From assembly GCA_946558695.1 (NCBI GenBank), contig CAMNTQ010000035.1:1-34555 (forward strand): a DNA stretch of 34,555 nt. The letters are read 5' to 3'. The stretch comes from an uncultured Lachnospiraceae bacterium (GTDB taxonomy: Bacteria > Bacillota > Clostridia > Lachnospirales > Lachnospiraceae). Position 1 is the first letter of the stretch; every line of letters begins with the position of its first letter. Position numbers and translations under genes: made by a program. A model generated the notes under the pieces. The model had not been told where the DNA came from and did not search any database. It was given only the letters and a program-made list of their open reading frames with translations. Below are positions 25,101 through 32,496 of the stretch, one piece after another.

Positions 25101-25955
25101 ATGAGTACCAGCCACTATGTCCTTGATCCTCTGACAGTCACCCCGGTAGACCGCTCCGTCACCAAGCTTCTCTATGTCAGCGTCACCCGCTACAGCCCCG
25201 AGTGGCACTCTATCCTCCACACCCATCCATGTGCCGAAATGTTCTTCGTCACAGGAGGTTCCGGCTTCTTAAGTCTCACAGATAAGACTGTACCTATCGG
25301 CAGCAATGACGTAATCATCGTCAATCCCAGCACAGAGCACACGGAAATCAGCTCTGAAGACAAACCCCTGGAGTACATTGTCATGGGCGTAGACGGACTG
25401 GAGGCCATTTCCGGAGATGACGGAGGGGACGGATATTCCATTATCCATTTCCAGACCGACGGAGACCAGATTTTGTTCTATCTGCGCCGCCTTTTAAAAG
25501 AAATCGAAAATAAGCTTCCCGGCTACAGTACTATCTGTCAGGATTTGCTGGAGGTGGTACTGCTCCTGCTCATGCGGCGCAGCCAGTTTACCGTCACCTT
25601 CGTGCCGTCCGTCCATAAATCCAGCAAGGAATGTGCTATAGTGCGCCGTTATATCGAAAATCATTTCAAAGAGAGCCTGACTCTGGATGACTTAGCTGCC
25701 GTAGCCCATGTAAGCAAGTACTACCTGGTCCATGTTTTCAGCCGGGAATACGGCACTTCACCTATCAATTACCTGCTGTCCTGCCGAATCCAGGAGAGCC
25801 TGTACCTCCTGGCAGAAACCCGCATGTCCCTCTCCCAGATTGCCGGCATGCTGGGCTTTTCCTCACCCAGCTATTTTTCCCAGAGCTTCCGCCGGATCCA
25901 GGGAATGAGCCCCATGGCCTATCGCAGCCAATGCCGGGAATCCAACAAAGCCTAA
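25101..25955 (+). CDS. AraC family transcriptional regulator of the sugar locus
   Basis: A 284-residue protein with an N-terminal cupin-like sensor domain (HTHPCAEMFFVTGGSGFLS, about 40-60, to residue 130) and a C-terminal double helix-turn-helix (about 185-280: LTLDDLAAVAHVSKYYLVHVF and SLSQIAGMLGFSSPSYFSQSF). The ATG at 25101 is preceded by AAAGGAGG. It is divergent from the transporter/GH112 operon, so it most likely activates it in response to the imported sugar. Its TAA (25953-25955) overlaps the stop of the convergent recombinase gene by three bases, with no room for a terminator between them. Confidence 0.92.
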   Translation: MSTSHYVLDPLTVTPVDRSVTKLLYVSVTRYSPEWHSILHTHPCAEMFFVTGGSGFLSLTDKTVPIGSNDVIIVNPSTEHTEISSEDKPLEYIVMGVDGLEAISGDDGGDGYSIIHFQTDGDQILFYLRRLLKEIENKLPGYSTICQDLLEVVLLLLMRRSQFTVTFVPSVHKSSKECAIVRRYIENHFKESLTLDDLAAVAHVSKYYLVHVFSREYGTSPINYLLSCRIQESLYLLAETRMSLSQIAGMLGFSSPSYFSQSFRRIQGMSPMAYRSQCRESNKA

Positions 25956-27562
25956 TGCCTTTTTGACGTTTCCACGGCTTTATAGCTCCATTTGCCAGGG
26001 AGCATATTCAAATAGACATCCATACCGCCCTGACTGCCCACAACAATTTTATCCAGAATCTGCCTGTAAAACTCGTCTTCATACTCAACGCCAGCGATAA
26101 GCTCATGGACGGCTTTTTCAATCTCACGTACGATCTTGTGCTGTCCTGTCATTGTCTGCTGCTCATCAATACTGTCAAGGACAGATCGAAGCCCTCTGAT
26201 CTCAGCCTCGCACTTAGACCGCGCTGCTAAAAACTCTTCTTTATCTATATCTCCGGACATGTAAACATCGAGCAGTCTCGTCTGCCTGTCCTCGACGTCC
26301 TTAATCTGAGCCCTTAACTTGCCGGCATCCGTACCCGTCATATCCGCAGCAATCACCGGCTTAATAACGGAAAGCAGATGATTTGCAATCTTTTCCTTAT
26401 TATATTGCAGGCTCCTGGTGACAAGGCGCATGACTTGGAGCACATCCTCATTACGGATGGTATTGCTTTTGCATCCGACCTTAGCCCCTGCCTTATCCAC
26501 ATGAGGTCTCCCATGCTTTGCCGCCTCGCTGCAGCGCCAGGCTTTATAAACGCCCCCGTTCTTTCTTGTCTTATATCTTGCCACATAGCCCTTCCCGCAG
26601 CATCCGCATTTGATCTTCCCGGAAAAAAGATAACGGTTGCTGTATTTTGCTCTTCCCTCCTGAGACAAAGAGCGCTCCTCTAAAATGCGGTTTGCCTCAT
26701 CGAACACTGCACGGGGTATAATAGGCTCGTGATGGTCTTTGATAATGATAAATTCCTCCTGCCCGAGGTTTACTTTCTTTTCATGGGAAAGAAAATCAGG
26801 AGTATAGGTTTTCTTCTGTACCAGATCACCGCAATATTTTTCATTGCGGATAATGCGCAAGATCACTGTATTGTGCCACCCTTTCACACGGCCTTCGGGC
26901 CGCACTCCTGCCTCCCGAAGCTCCCGGGCGATGACATGGGAGCCTTTCTTCTCATTGACAAATTTGTGGAAAATAAGGCGGACGATCTGTGCTCCCTCCT
27001 CGTTGATATACATCTTGCCGCCGCGGACATCATAGCCCAGCATATCCCTTCCGAATACCACGCCCTCTTCCATCCGGCGCCTCTGCCCCCACTTCACACG
27101 CTCGGAAGTCTTACGGCTCTCTTCCTGCGCAATCGAGGACATAATGGCAAGCCGAAGCTCCGCATCGCCGTCTAAAGTATTGATATTATCATTCAGAAAG
27201 ATAACGCCCACCCCGTGCCTTTTAAGGTCACGGGTGTAGTAAATACTGTCCAGAGTATTTCTCGCGAAACGGGAGATCTCTTTTGTAATGATCAAATCAA
27301 AATCTCCGTTCTTGGCACACGCAATCATACGGTTAAATTCCTTCCGTCTCTTCGTATTCGTGCCGGATATGCCTTCATCTGCAAATATTTTGTAAAGCTC
27401 CCAATCGGGATTGCGTTCAATATACTGCTTAAAAAATCTGCGCTGGCTTTCAAAAGAATTCGCCTGGTCTTCATTGTCTGTCGATACACGGCAATACGCC
27501 GCCACACGCTTTTTCTTCTCTTCAATTTTTCGCTCTTGATTTAACCGTTCGTATCTATTCAT
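25952..27562 (-). CDS. Large serine site-specific recombinase
   Basis: A 536-residue recombinase. The N-terminal catalytic domain (about 18-160) has the active-site serine in AAYCRVSTD and conserved FADEGISGTNTKRR, ISRFARN and SIAQEESRKTSERVKWG. A recombinase domain follows, then a zinc-ribbon (IKCGCCGKGYVARY, WRCSE, GCKSNT), a coiled-coil (about 410-470) and a DNA-binding end. Such enzymes integrate and excise prophages, Tn4451/Tn5397-type elements and sporulation-intervening elements by attP/attB recombination. The gene is intact and starts at ATG 27562, coupled to a small gene upstream. Its end is immediately tail to tail with the AraC gene, so one boundary of the element it serves may be near 25950. 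Confidence 0.93.
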   Translation of the reverse strand: MNRYERLNQERKIEEKKKRVAAYCRVSTDNEDQANSFESQRRFFKQYIERNPDWELYKIFADEGISGTNTKRRKEFNRMIACAKNGDFDLIITKEISRFARNTLDSIYYTRDLKRHGVGVIFLNDNINTLDGDAELRLAIMSSIAQEESRKTSERVKWGQRRRMEEGVVFGRDMLGYDVRGGKMYINEEGAQIVRLIFHKFVNEKKGSHVIARELREAGVRPEGRVKGWHNTVILRIIRNEKYCGDLVQKKTYTPDFLSHEKKVNLGQEEFIIIKDHHEPIIPRAVFDEANRILEERSLSQEGRAKYSNRYLFSGKIKCGCCGKGYVARYKTRKNGGVYKAWRCSEAAKHGRPHVDKAGAKVGCKSNTIRNEDVLQVMRLVTRSLQYNKEKIANHLLSVIKPVIAADMTGTDAGKLRAQIKDVEDRQTRLLDVYMSGDIDKEEFLAARSKCEAEIRGLRSVLDSIDEQQTMTGQHKIVREIEKAVHELIAGVEYEDEFYRQILDKIVVGSQGGMDVYLNMLPGKWSYKAVETSKRH

Positions 27563-27767
27563 TGTGATGCCTTCCCCTTACCTGCTTTGAGCTGTGCCGC
27601 CTTTCAAGCTCAAGCACACAGCGTTCCCGCTGGGATGCAGTCAGCAGATTCCGTTTTTCCAGCGATAAAAGGATTGCCGTTTGAATATTCATAAGAAATG
27701 CTGCATGCTTTTGCTCATTCAATTCGAAAACAGGTTCGCCGACATAGACAAATTCTCTGTGCTTCAT
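27555..27767 (-). CDS. Small protein encoded upstream of the recombinase
   Basis: A 70-residue protein with no recognised family name. The middle segment (LMNIQTAILLSLEKRNLLTASQRERC) has the pattern of short helical proteins often found beside large serine recombinases in clostridia. The C-terminal part is basic (LERRHSSKQVRGRHH). The ATG at 27767 follows GAGGGAGG. It overlaps the recombinase start by 8 bp, so translation is coupled. A role as recombinase accessory or excision factor is a guess from position. Confidence 0.7.
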   Translation of the reverse strand: MKHREFVYVGEPVFELNEQKHAAFLMNIQTAILLSLEKRNLLTASQRERCVLELERRHSSKQVRGRHHNE

Positions 27768-27873
27768 ACAACAGGCACCTCCCTCATCCTTAATGTATGA
27801 GCCGATGTTTGTACCATATAACGAAAGAACGAAAAGTTAAGGATAAGTTTCCGAAAAATGAGCATATGTAAAG

Positions 27874-27895
27874 AGCCAAGCGTTTAGGCTTGGCT
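27874..27895. terminator. Hairpin in the 230-bp gap after the acyltransferase gene
   Basis: AGCCAAGC / GCTTGGCT, an 8-bp perfect stem with a 6-nt loop, about 100 nt downstream of the acyltransferase stop on the minus strand, followed there by CTTTACAT. It is a weak terminator candidate; the rest of the gap (27768-27997) shows no gene. Confidence 0.4.
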
Positions 27896-27997
27896 GCGGT
27901 TGTTACTGCTGTATTGTTTTTTTAGTTCTTCTATATTTTTCCTATACTGCCAAGCAACACCGGAAAACTCCTTGCTCCGCAGCTGTGATGCGGGGAC

Positions 27998-28822
27998 TCA
28001 GCGGCCGGGCAGAAACATATGTCCCTTTGCAACACCGAATTTCTTCCCGTTCAAAAGGTATTGTTTCAACGCTCTTTGAAGAACCGTCTTTTCTTGCAAG
28101 CTATCATTCGCCGTATCATGTCCCGGATAAATCCACTCCATATACCAAGTCGCTTCCCGGTCAATCTGATCGATCTGAAACAATTCTTGGAAAGCGACAA
28201 TTCTGGAATTTACGCTAAGAAACTCCCGCAGTTCCGGCATAAGCATCCATGTATCGCACGTCAGCCTGACATCCTTCCAATCTTCATAATAAGTCTCTCT
28301 AAAAGAACAGAAAGCGGACAGCGATGCCTGAATGGAACCCATACTCATATCAGCATCCGATGGAATATGTATAGCGATTTCCCGCTCTCTGCCATCAACA
28401 AATTCATACTCCAATGCACCGAGCCGAAATTCCTGAAGCGTCATTTGTCTGGGAAACCACCATGCCCACACATATTTGAAGGTTCCATGAACAGCATAGT
28501 GTCCATATAAGAATCTGGTGCAGAATTTCATGGTGGCAGCAAATATTTCTTCGCTAATTCCCCGTTTCACATATTCACCATAGGTATAACAGCAAAGAAT
28601 ATCCAACTGCTCCCACAAGATCTTCATACCTGCAGAATCATCCCCCAGATAACTTTGAAGTTCCTTGACTCCTTCGTCCCATTTTTCCCGCACAAACAGT
28701 TTACAATAGATATCCTTTGGTATTTCCTGTGTTCTTTCGGCTCCATATCTATCCAGTAAGTGTCTGGCTTCCTGCGGCAATTCCAATAATTTATATAAAT
28801 ACTCATGTTCCAGCTTTATCAT
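27998..28822 (-). CDS. Acyltransferase-like protein (GNAT-related, NAT_N/GNAT_C type)
   Basis: A 274-residue protein of a family annotated as acyltransferase domain proteins in Lachnospiraceae. Typical stretches are YVKRGISEEIFAATMKFCTRF, WAWWFPRQMTLQEFRLGALEYE, IAIHIPSDADMS and LNGKKFGVAKG at the end. These proteins have an N-terminal helical domain and a C-terminal GNAT-like fold; the substrate is unknown. The ATG at 28822 (MIKLEHEYLY) has GGGAGG 5-6 nt upstream and is preferred over the frame start at 28897, which overlaps the sirtuin fragment. It appears intact, in contrast to its neighbours upstream. Confidence 0.75.
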   Translation of the reverse strand: MIKLEHEYLYKLLELPQEARHLLDRYGAERTQEIPKDIYCKLFVREKWDEGVKELQSYLGDDSAGMKILWEQLDILCCYTYGEYVKRGISEEIFAATMKFCTRFLYGHYAVHGTFKYVWAWWFPRQMTLQEFRLGALEYEFVDGREREIAIHIPSDADMSMGSIQASLSAFCSFRETYYEDWKDVRLTCDTWMLMPELREFLSVNSRIVAFQELFQIDQIDREATWYMEWIYPGHDTANDSLQEKTVLQRALKQYLLNGKKFGVAKGHMFLPGR

Positions 28823-28854
28823 TACCACCTCCCAAAAGATTATACCATTTTTAC

Positions 28855-29448
28855 CTAAAGCTGATCCAAAACTTCTCCGATGTCTCCATTGATACAAATA
28901 GATTTCTTTTCTATTTCATCCGGTGCACATGCCTCTCCATAGTTCAGGCAGACATAAACAGCATCTTTCCATTCGCGCGTCATGCGCCAAAAGCTGTATT
29001 TTACTATTGTCGGCGTATTGAACCCGACCGCTGCCTCTAAAAACAGCACCTTCATATTCTGATGTCTGCACAAGAATTTTGCATACCGCTCCGAAACCAG
29101 ATACCATCCTTCATCCTCTGCAAAAGCATGGTCTGCCCGGAGGTTCATGCTCATGGGCTCCCCACACTTCGGGCAATGAGGAACAATGTCCGACGGAACC
29201 ATCATTTTAGGTGCTGCGCCTTCCGGCAGAATCAATGTCCCATCCGTATCGATACCATAGCCCTGCGCTTTCATCATTTCCCGAATGACAGCCTCATTGG
29301 CGTAAGTATTCTGATGGCACGGCCTGCTACACTGGAACAGCCCGTAATCCCCCTGTGTGTAGAAAAGCCGGTGCTTATCAAATCCGGCCTTCTGGAAACG
29401 ATGGTCAACATTCGTTGTCAGCACGAAATAATCTTTGTCTTTCACCAA
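28855..29448 (-). pseudogene. 5'-truncated Sir2-family protein (SirTM-like)
   Basis: A 197-residue frame matching the C-terminal two thirds of a sirtuin. It has FVLTTNVDHRFQKAG (the TxN-x-D NAD-site segment), YTQGDYGLFQC and two zinc pairs (CSRPC and CPKC). Gln replaces the usual catalytic His before the zinc domain, as described for class M sirtuins that ADP-ribosylate proteins. The N-terminal Rossmann glycine motif (GAGxS), about 90 residues, is missing. The frame begins with a TTG inside the MATE remnant and its homology starts at once (LVKDKDYF), so a deletion has joined the two genes. It cannot bind NAD normally as it stands. Confidence 0.72.
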
Positions 29449-29784
29449 GCCGTGCCGTAATCAGCAGCCCCATAACCGCCCCTGCCGCGACAATCCATGT
29501 AAAATTGCTCCTTGCTTCCCTTATGTTTCCATTCCCCATTTTCTGTGCAACGACCGCGCTGCCGCCTGCCGCAAGCATCGTCCCCAGACCGACGGTCAGA
29601 TTGATGACAGGGCAGACGATATTGTTGGACGATAAGGCATTCGCGTCTACAAACCGCGCGACGAAAATCGTGTCTACAATGGTGTATAATCCCATAAACA
29701 GCATCTTCACCATGCTTGGGAAGGCAAACCGGATAAGGGATAGGGCATAGAGGTATCCCCGAAGGGGAACTCCTCTTTATTCTG
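29405..29784 (-). pseudogene. MATE efflux pump N-terminal remnant
   Basis: An uninterrupted frame from about 29735 reads SLIRFAFPSMVKMLFMGLYT, IVDTIFVARFVDANALSSNN and LGTMLAAGGSAVVAQKMGNG, the first two to three helices of a multidrug/Na+ antiporter of the MATE family (normally about 450 residues). Upstream, QNKEEFPFGDTSMP, which resembles the MATE leader, is in another frame, so a frameshift lies near 29735. Downstream, homology stops after LLITA near 29455, where the sirtuin fragment begins. The piece therefore has lost about 80 percent of its length and cannot make a transporter. Confidence 0.7.
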
Positions 29785-30309
29785 CAAAGGAAGCACGAAA
29801 CGCTGCGCCGGATACCCATATTCCACGAGCAGTTCCCGTTCTGCGAATCCAAGACGGCGGTATTCTTCCCGCCAGCCCGTATCTGCCTTATCGCCCGCAC
29901 GGTATGTTGTCACCGTAATCTCTTTCCCATAAAGCAATTCCTCTGCCAGCTTATTAAGGAACAGTTTTGTAATACCGAGACGCCGATACTGGGGATGAAC
30001 CGAAGGCGAAATCTTATACATCGCTTTGAAAATATCCGTAAATGCCTGCTGGCTTTCATATCCACTCATAAATGCAATCTCAATAATCGGCTTTTCGGAA
30101 AACACAAGAAATTTTACCGCTTCTGTAAGCTGCCGCCGCTTTGTGTAGTCATGGATCGTCAGACCGACGGTTCTTGTAAAGATCCGATGCAGATAATACT
30201 TGGAATAGTGCAGCGCCGATGCCGCCATCTCTAAATCCGTCTTTTCATACAGATGTTCTTCGTTATAACGGATAACCTTTGAAACAACTCGTACTGTCTG
30301 ACCTTGCAT
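29707..30309 (-). CDS. Chimeric frame: AraC DNA-binding domain fused to GNAT acetyltransferase tail
   Basis: A 200-residue open frame made of unrelated parts. Residues 1-103 (30309-30001) are an AraC-type HTH domain (YSKYYLHRIFTRTVGL, IIEIAFMSGYESQQAFTDIF, MYKISPS). Residues 104-174 (VHPQYRRLGITKLFLNKLAE through YGYPAQRFVLPL) are the acetyl-CoA-binding second half of a GNAT enzyme with the R/Q-x-x-G-like RRLGI. The last 25 residues run into the start of the MATE remnant in the wrong frame. Both parents are truncated at the join, so a deletion fused them in frame. Whether the chimera is expressed is unknown. The ATG at 30309 follows GGAGGAGG. Confidence 0.65.
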   Translation of the reverse strand: MQGQTVRVVSKVIRYNEEHLYEKTDLEMAASALHYSKYYLHRIFTRTVGLTIHDYTKRRQLTEAVKFLVFSEKPIIEIAFMSGYESQQAFTDIFKAMYKISPSVHPQYRRLGITKLFLNKLAEELLYGKEITVTTYRAGDKADTGWREEYRRLGFAERELLVEYGYPAQRFVLPLQNKEEFPFGDTSMPYPLSGLPSQAW

Positions 30310-30481
30310 TTAGCTTCCTCCTCCCTCTTTCCTGCCCATGCTTTGCGGGCATAGAGGTATACCTTTCCGGTATTTCAGTGAGATATTGTAGCACAAGGAG
30401 CTTTCTGTCTTTTCATGATTCTTGCTATGTTTTTCAATCATTCTGTTTTCAAACAGTTCTGTTTTTATAACAACTTAATAT

Positions 30482-30952
30482 TTATTTTCTACTTAACTCT
30501 TTCTCTAAAAACTGCTTTATGTATGGATTGTTTTCCTCACTCAACGTAAGCTGAAACGCCATATAACGGCATTTCTGATACCGCTCGCCATCCAGCGAAA
30601 AAGTATACCCCATTACACATTTCGGATTACAGTCGCCGGGATTGATCAGCCGTTTGCAGACGGACGCCTTCTTGATCTCCTTTTTTACCTTTTCGGGCAG
30701 AATGTCAAGAAAGTCCTCGTATTCCCCTATATGTTCAGGGTAAATGCGGAGCTTCATCCCCGTTTTTCGGGATACGAATGTTGCCAGAGTCCTCTTGCTG
30801 CTGTTTAATAGATAGGACACAACATAGCCGCTTTTCTGCGATTTTATGTCGCATTTACATCCGTTCTTTGTCAGATACGCGTTGATTTGATCTACAAAGC
30901 CGCGGAAATTTTCGTCAACCGTTTCCATAAACAAATTAAATTTCTCGTCCAT
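30482..30952 (-). CDS. Conserved hypothetical protein paired with AraC-GyrI regulator
   Basis: A 156-residue soluble protein without a recognised name, of a type I remember as common in Lachnospiraceae but functionally uncharacterised. It has conserved cysteines (NGCKCD near 31-36, ASVCKRLINPGDCNPKC near 96-112 and YQKCRY near 126) that could bind a metal, and strands such as GYVVSYLLNSSKRTLATFV. The ATG at 30952 is 5 nt after GGAGG, so the frame start at 30994 is not used. It begins 11 nt after the regulator gene stop, so the two form an operon; it may be what the regulator controls. Confidence 0.75.
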   Translation of the reverse strand: MDEKFNLFMETVDENFRGFVDQINAYLTKNGCKCDIKSQKSGYVVSYLLNSSKRTLATFVSRKTGMKLRIYPEHIGEYEDFLDILPEKVKKEIKKASVCKRLINPGDCNPKCVMGYTFSLDGERYQKCRYMAFQLTLSEENNPYIKQFLEKELSRK

Positions 30953-30963
30953 AAAATCCTCCG

Positions 30964-31815
30964 TTACGCCTTTTTCTTTACTACAGGTATCCATACCTCA
31001 TATTGCGCGTTCTGCGGATCTGGATTTAAGTAAACCTCAATATCGGGAGCGTCGGCATATTCATATCCGGAGGTCGGAAGCCACTCCGTTATAATCCGCT
31101 GCTCCAATTCCTGTATGGACTGATTTGTGCCTGTTCCGGAAAAGATTGCCCAAGCAGACGCAGGCACGGTATATTCTTCAAACTCCCCGCTTTCCTTTGT
31201 ACTGGAGACGGCAATAAAATACTTCCACTGTTCTTCATCATTGCAGACACTCACGCCCAAAAGCCCCATTGGCGGCATATCCATCATTCCTGCCAGTTTC
31301 TGTATTGTTCCGTTTACAGACGCCTCCTGCCACATTTTTGGCACAACCATAAAATTATTTTCAATTTCCTTATCAAGCGGCGCAGATATGCCGATAACGC
31401 GGAATGCTTCTTTTGTCTCGATTCTATAATTCATTTCTGCAGCTCCTTTCACAGCAATCCGAAACACAATGGGAGAAAAAGATTTCACGGATACGCCCTC
31501 ATCCCTCACGGACGATGGGGCTATCCCGTGAAAAGACTGGAAAGCCCTGTTAAACGCAGTCGGGGAACGGTAGCCGTATTTCTCTGCAATATCAATAATC
31601 CGTTCGTCTCCGCCCTGCAAATCTACCGCCGCCAAAGACATCCTTCTTCTTCGGATATACTCTGCCAGAGTAATGCCCGCCATATAAGTAAACATCCTCT
31701 GATAGTGATAGGCAGAACAGCAGGCGATCCGTCCTAGCTGTTCATAGTCAATTTCGCCTGTCAAATGTTCCTCGATATACTTCATACTTTGGTTTAATCT
31801 GTAGGCCCATTCCAT
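30964..31815 (-). CDS. AraC family regulator with GyrI-like effector domain
   Basis: A 283-residue regulator. The N-terminal AraC HTH domain (about 1-105: IDYEQLGRIACCSAYHYQRMF, RIIDIAEKYGYRSPTAFNRAF) is followed by a GyrI-like small-molecule-binding domain (about 125-283: YRIETKEAFRVIGIS, WAIFSGTGTNQSIQELEQRI, EWLPTSGYEYADAPDIEVYL, EVWIPV). Proteins of this Rob/SoxS-GyrI type sense hydrophobic ligands or drugs. The ATG at 31815 is preceded by AAGGAGG at 7 nt, so the longer frame from 31872 is rejected. Confidence 0.9.
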   Translation of the reverse strand: MEWAYRLNQSMKYIEEHLTGEIDYEQLGRIACCSAYHYQRMFTYMAGITLAEYIRRRRMSLAAVDLQGGDERIIDIAEKYGYRSPTAFNRAFQSFHGIAPSSVRDEGVSVKSFSPIVFRIAVKGAAEMNYRIETKEAFRVIGISAPLDKEIENNFMVVPKMWQEASVNGTIQKLAGMMDMPPMGLLGVSVCNDEEQWKYFIAVSSTKESGEFEEYTVPASAWAIFSGTGTNQSIQELEQRIITEWLPTSGYEYADAPDIEVYLNPDPQNAQYEVWIPVVKKKA

Positions 31816-31970
31816 GAGATACCTCCTTACCGCACACATTGTGTTCTGTGGACATAAATTTATCTTTATCATTATAATGCAGCTGCTTCATTTTTTCCTC
31901 TCTATCCTTGCACAAAAAAGAGAGGCGATAAGTAATCACCCTAACTCCTTACATATTTTTAACCATGAGA

Positions 31971-32450
31971 TTACTGTACCAAAACAATTTCCCCCTCCTC
32001 ATGCGGCTCTTCAAAATTATGATAATGGTGTTCTAATATTTCATCACTTATTACAAATGGGGAGTTTGCATGAAGAGACAAATTTCTCTGCCGCAATCTT
32101 CTTTTTAATATTTCTTTACTCGCCTTTAAATATACAAGTTCCACTGTACCGCCCGCATTAGCAATTATGTTCTTATAATAGTCTCGGCTTTCTTTATTCC
32201 AAAAACTAAAATCCAAAATAATATTTTTTTCATCTTTAATAAGACCTAACATTTTTTGACGAAGAGCTGCTTCTACTTTGTCTGACAATTCATCGTATTG
32301 GTTATCCGGGTAATCAACTCCCTTTCTTCCGTGGAGTTTCCACATTTCCTCATCAATGGAAAGTCTGATATATCCTTCTTTTTCTTTCTCCTTTGCGTAA
32401 GTAGTTTTCCCGGAACCGCATACTCCGCACATCATAATAACTTTACTCAA
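31971..32450 (-). CDS. P-loop ATPase/kinase of the AAA_33 type
   Basis: A 159-residue protein with a Walker A motif GVCGSGKTTYA (residues 9-19), a DFSFWNKESRD segment in the place of the lid-associated acceptor region, and RRLRQRN near 117-123. Size and layout fit small nucleoside/antibiotic-kinase-like P-loop proteins (zeta-toxin or chloramphenicol-phosphotransferase relatives) whose substrates are mostly unknown. Codon use is more AT-rich than that of the neighbours on the left. It stands alone between the GyrI-type regulator and the EFR1 gene. Confidence 0.8.
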   Translation of the reverse strand: MSKVIMMCGVCGSGKTTYAKEKEKEGYIRLSIDEEMWKLHGRKGVDYPDNQYDELSDKVEAALRQKMLGLIKDEKNIILDFSFWNKESRDYYKNIIANAGGTVELVYLKASKEILKRRLRQRNLSLHANSPFVISDEILEHHYHNFEEPHEEGEIVLVQ

Positions 32451-32496
32451 AATTTCACCTCTATAGAAATCACATTTTCATTGATAAGGGCCATGC

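Noticed and set aside
24981..25226. 81-codon minus-strand frame in the regulator promoter region
   Set aside because: It is mostly antisense to the start of the AraC gene and its leader, with no ribosome site or family resemblance.
27770..28000. Search for the 3' half of cotJC next to the recombinase
   Set aside because: No frame on either strand in this gap, or elsewhere to the right, resembles the CotJC metal-binding or C-terminal segments, so a complete split gene cannot be claimed within the window.
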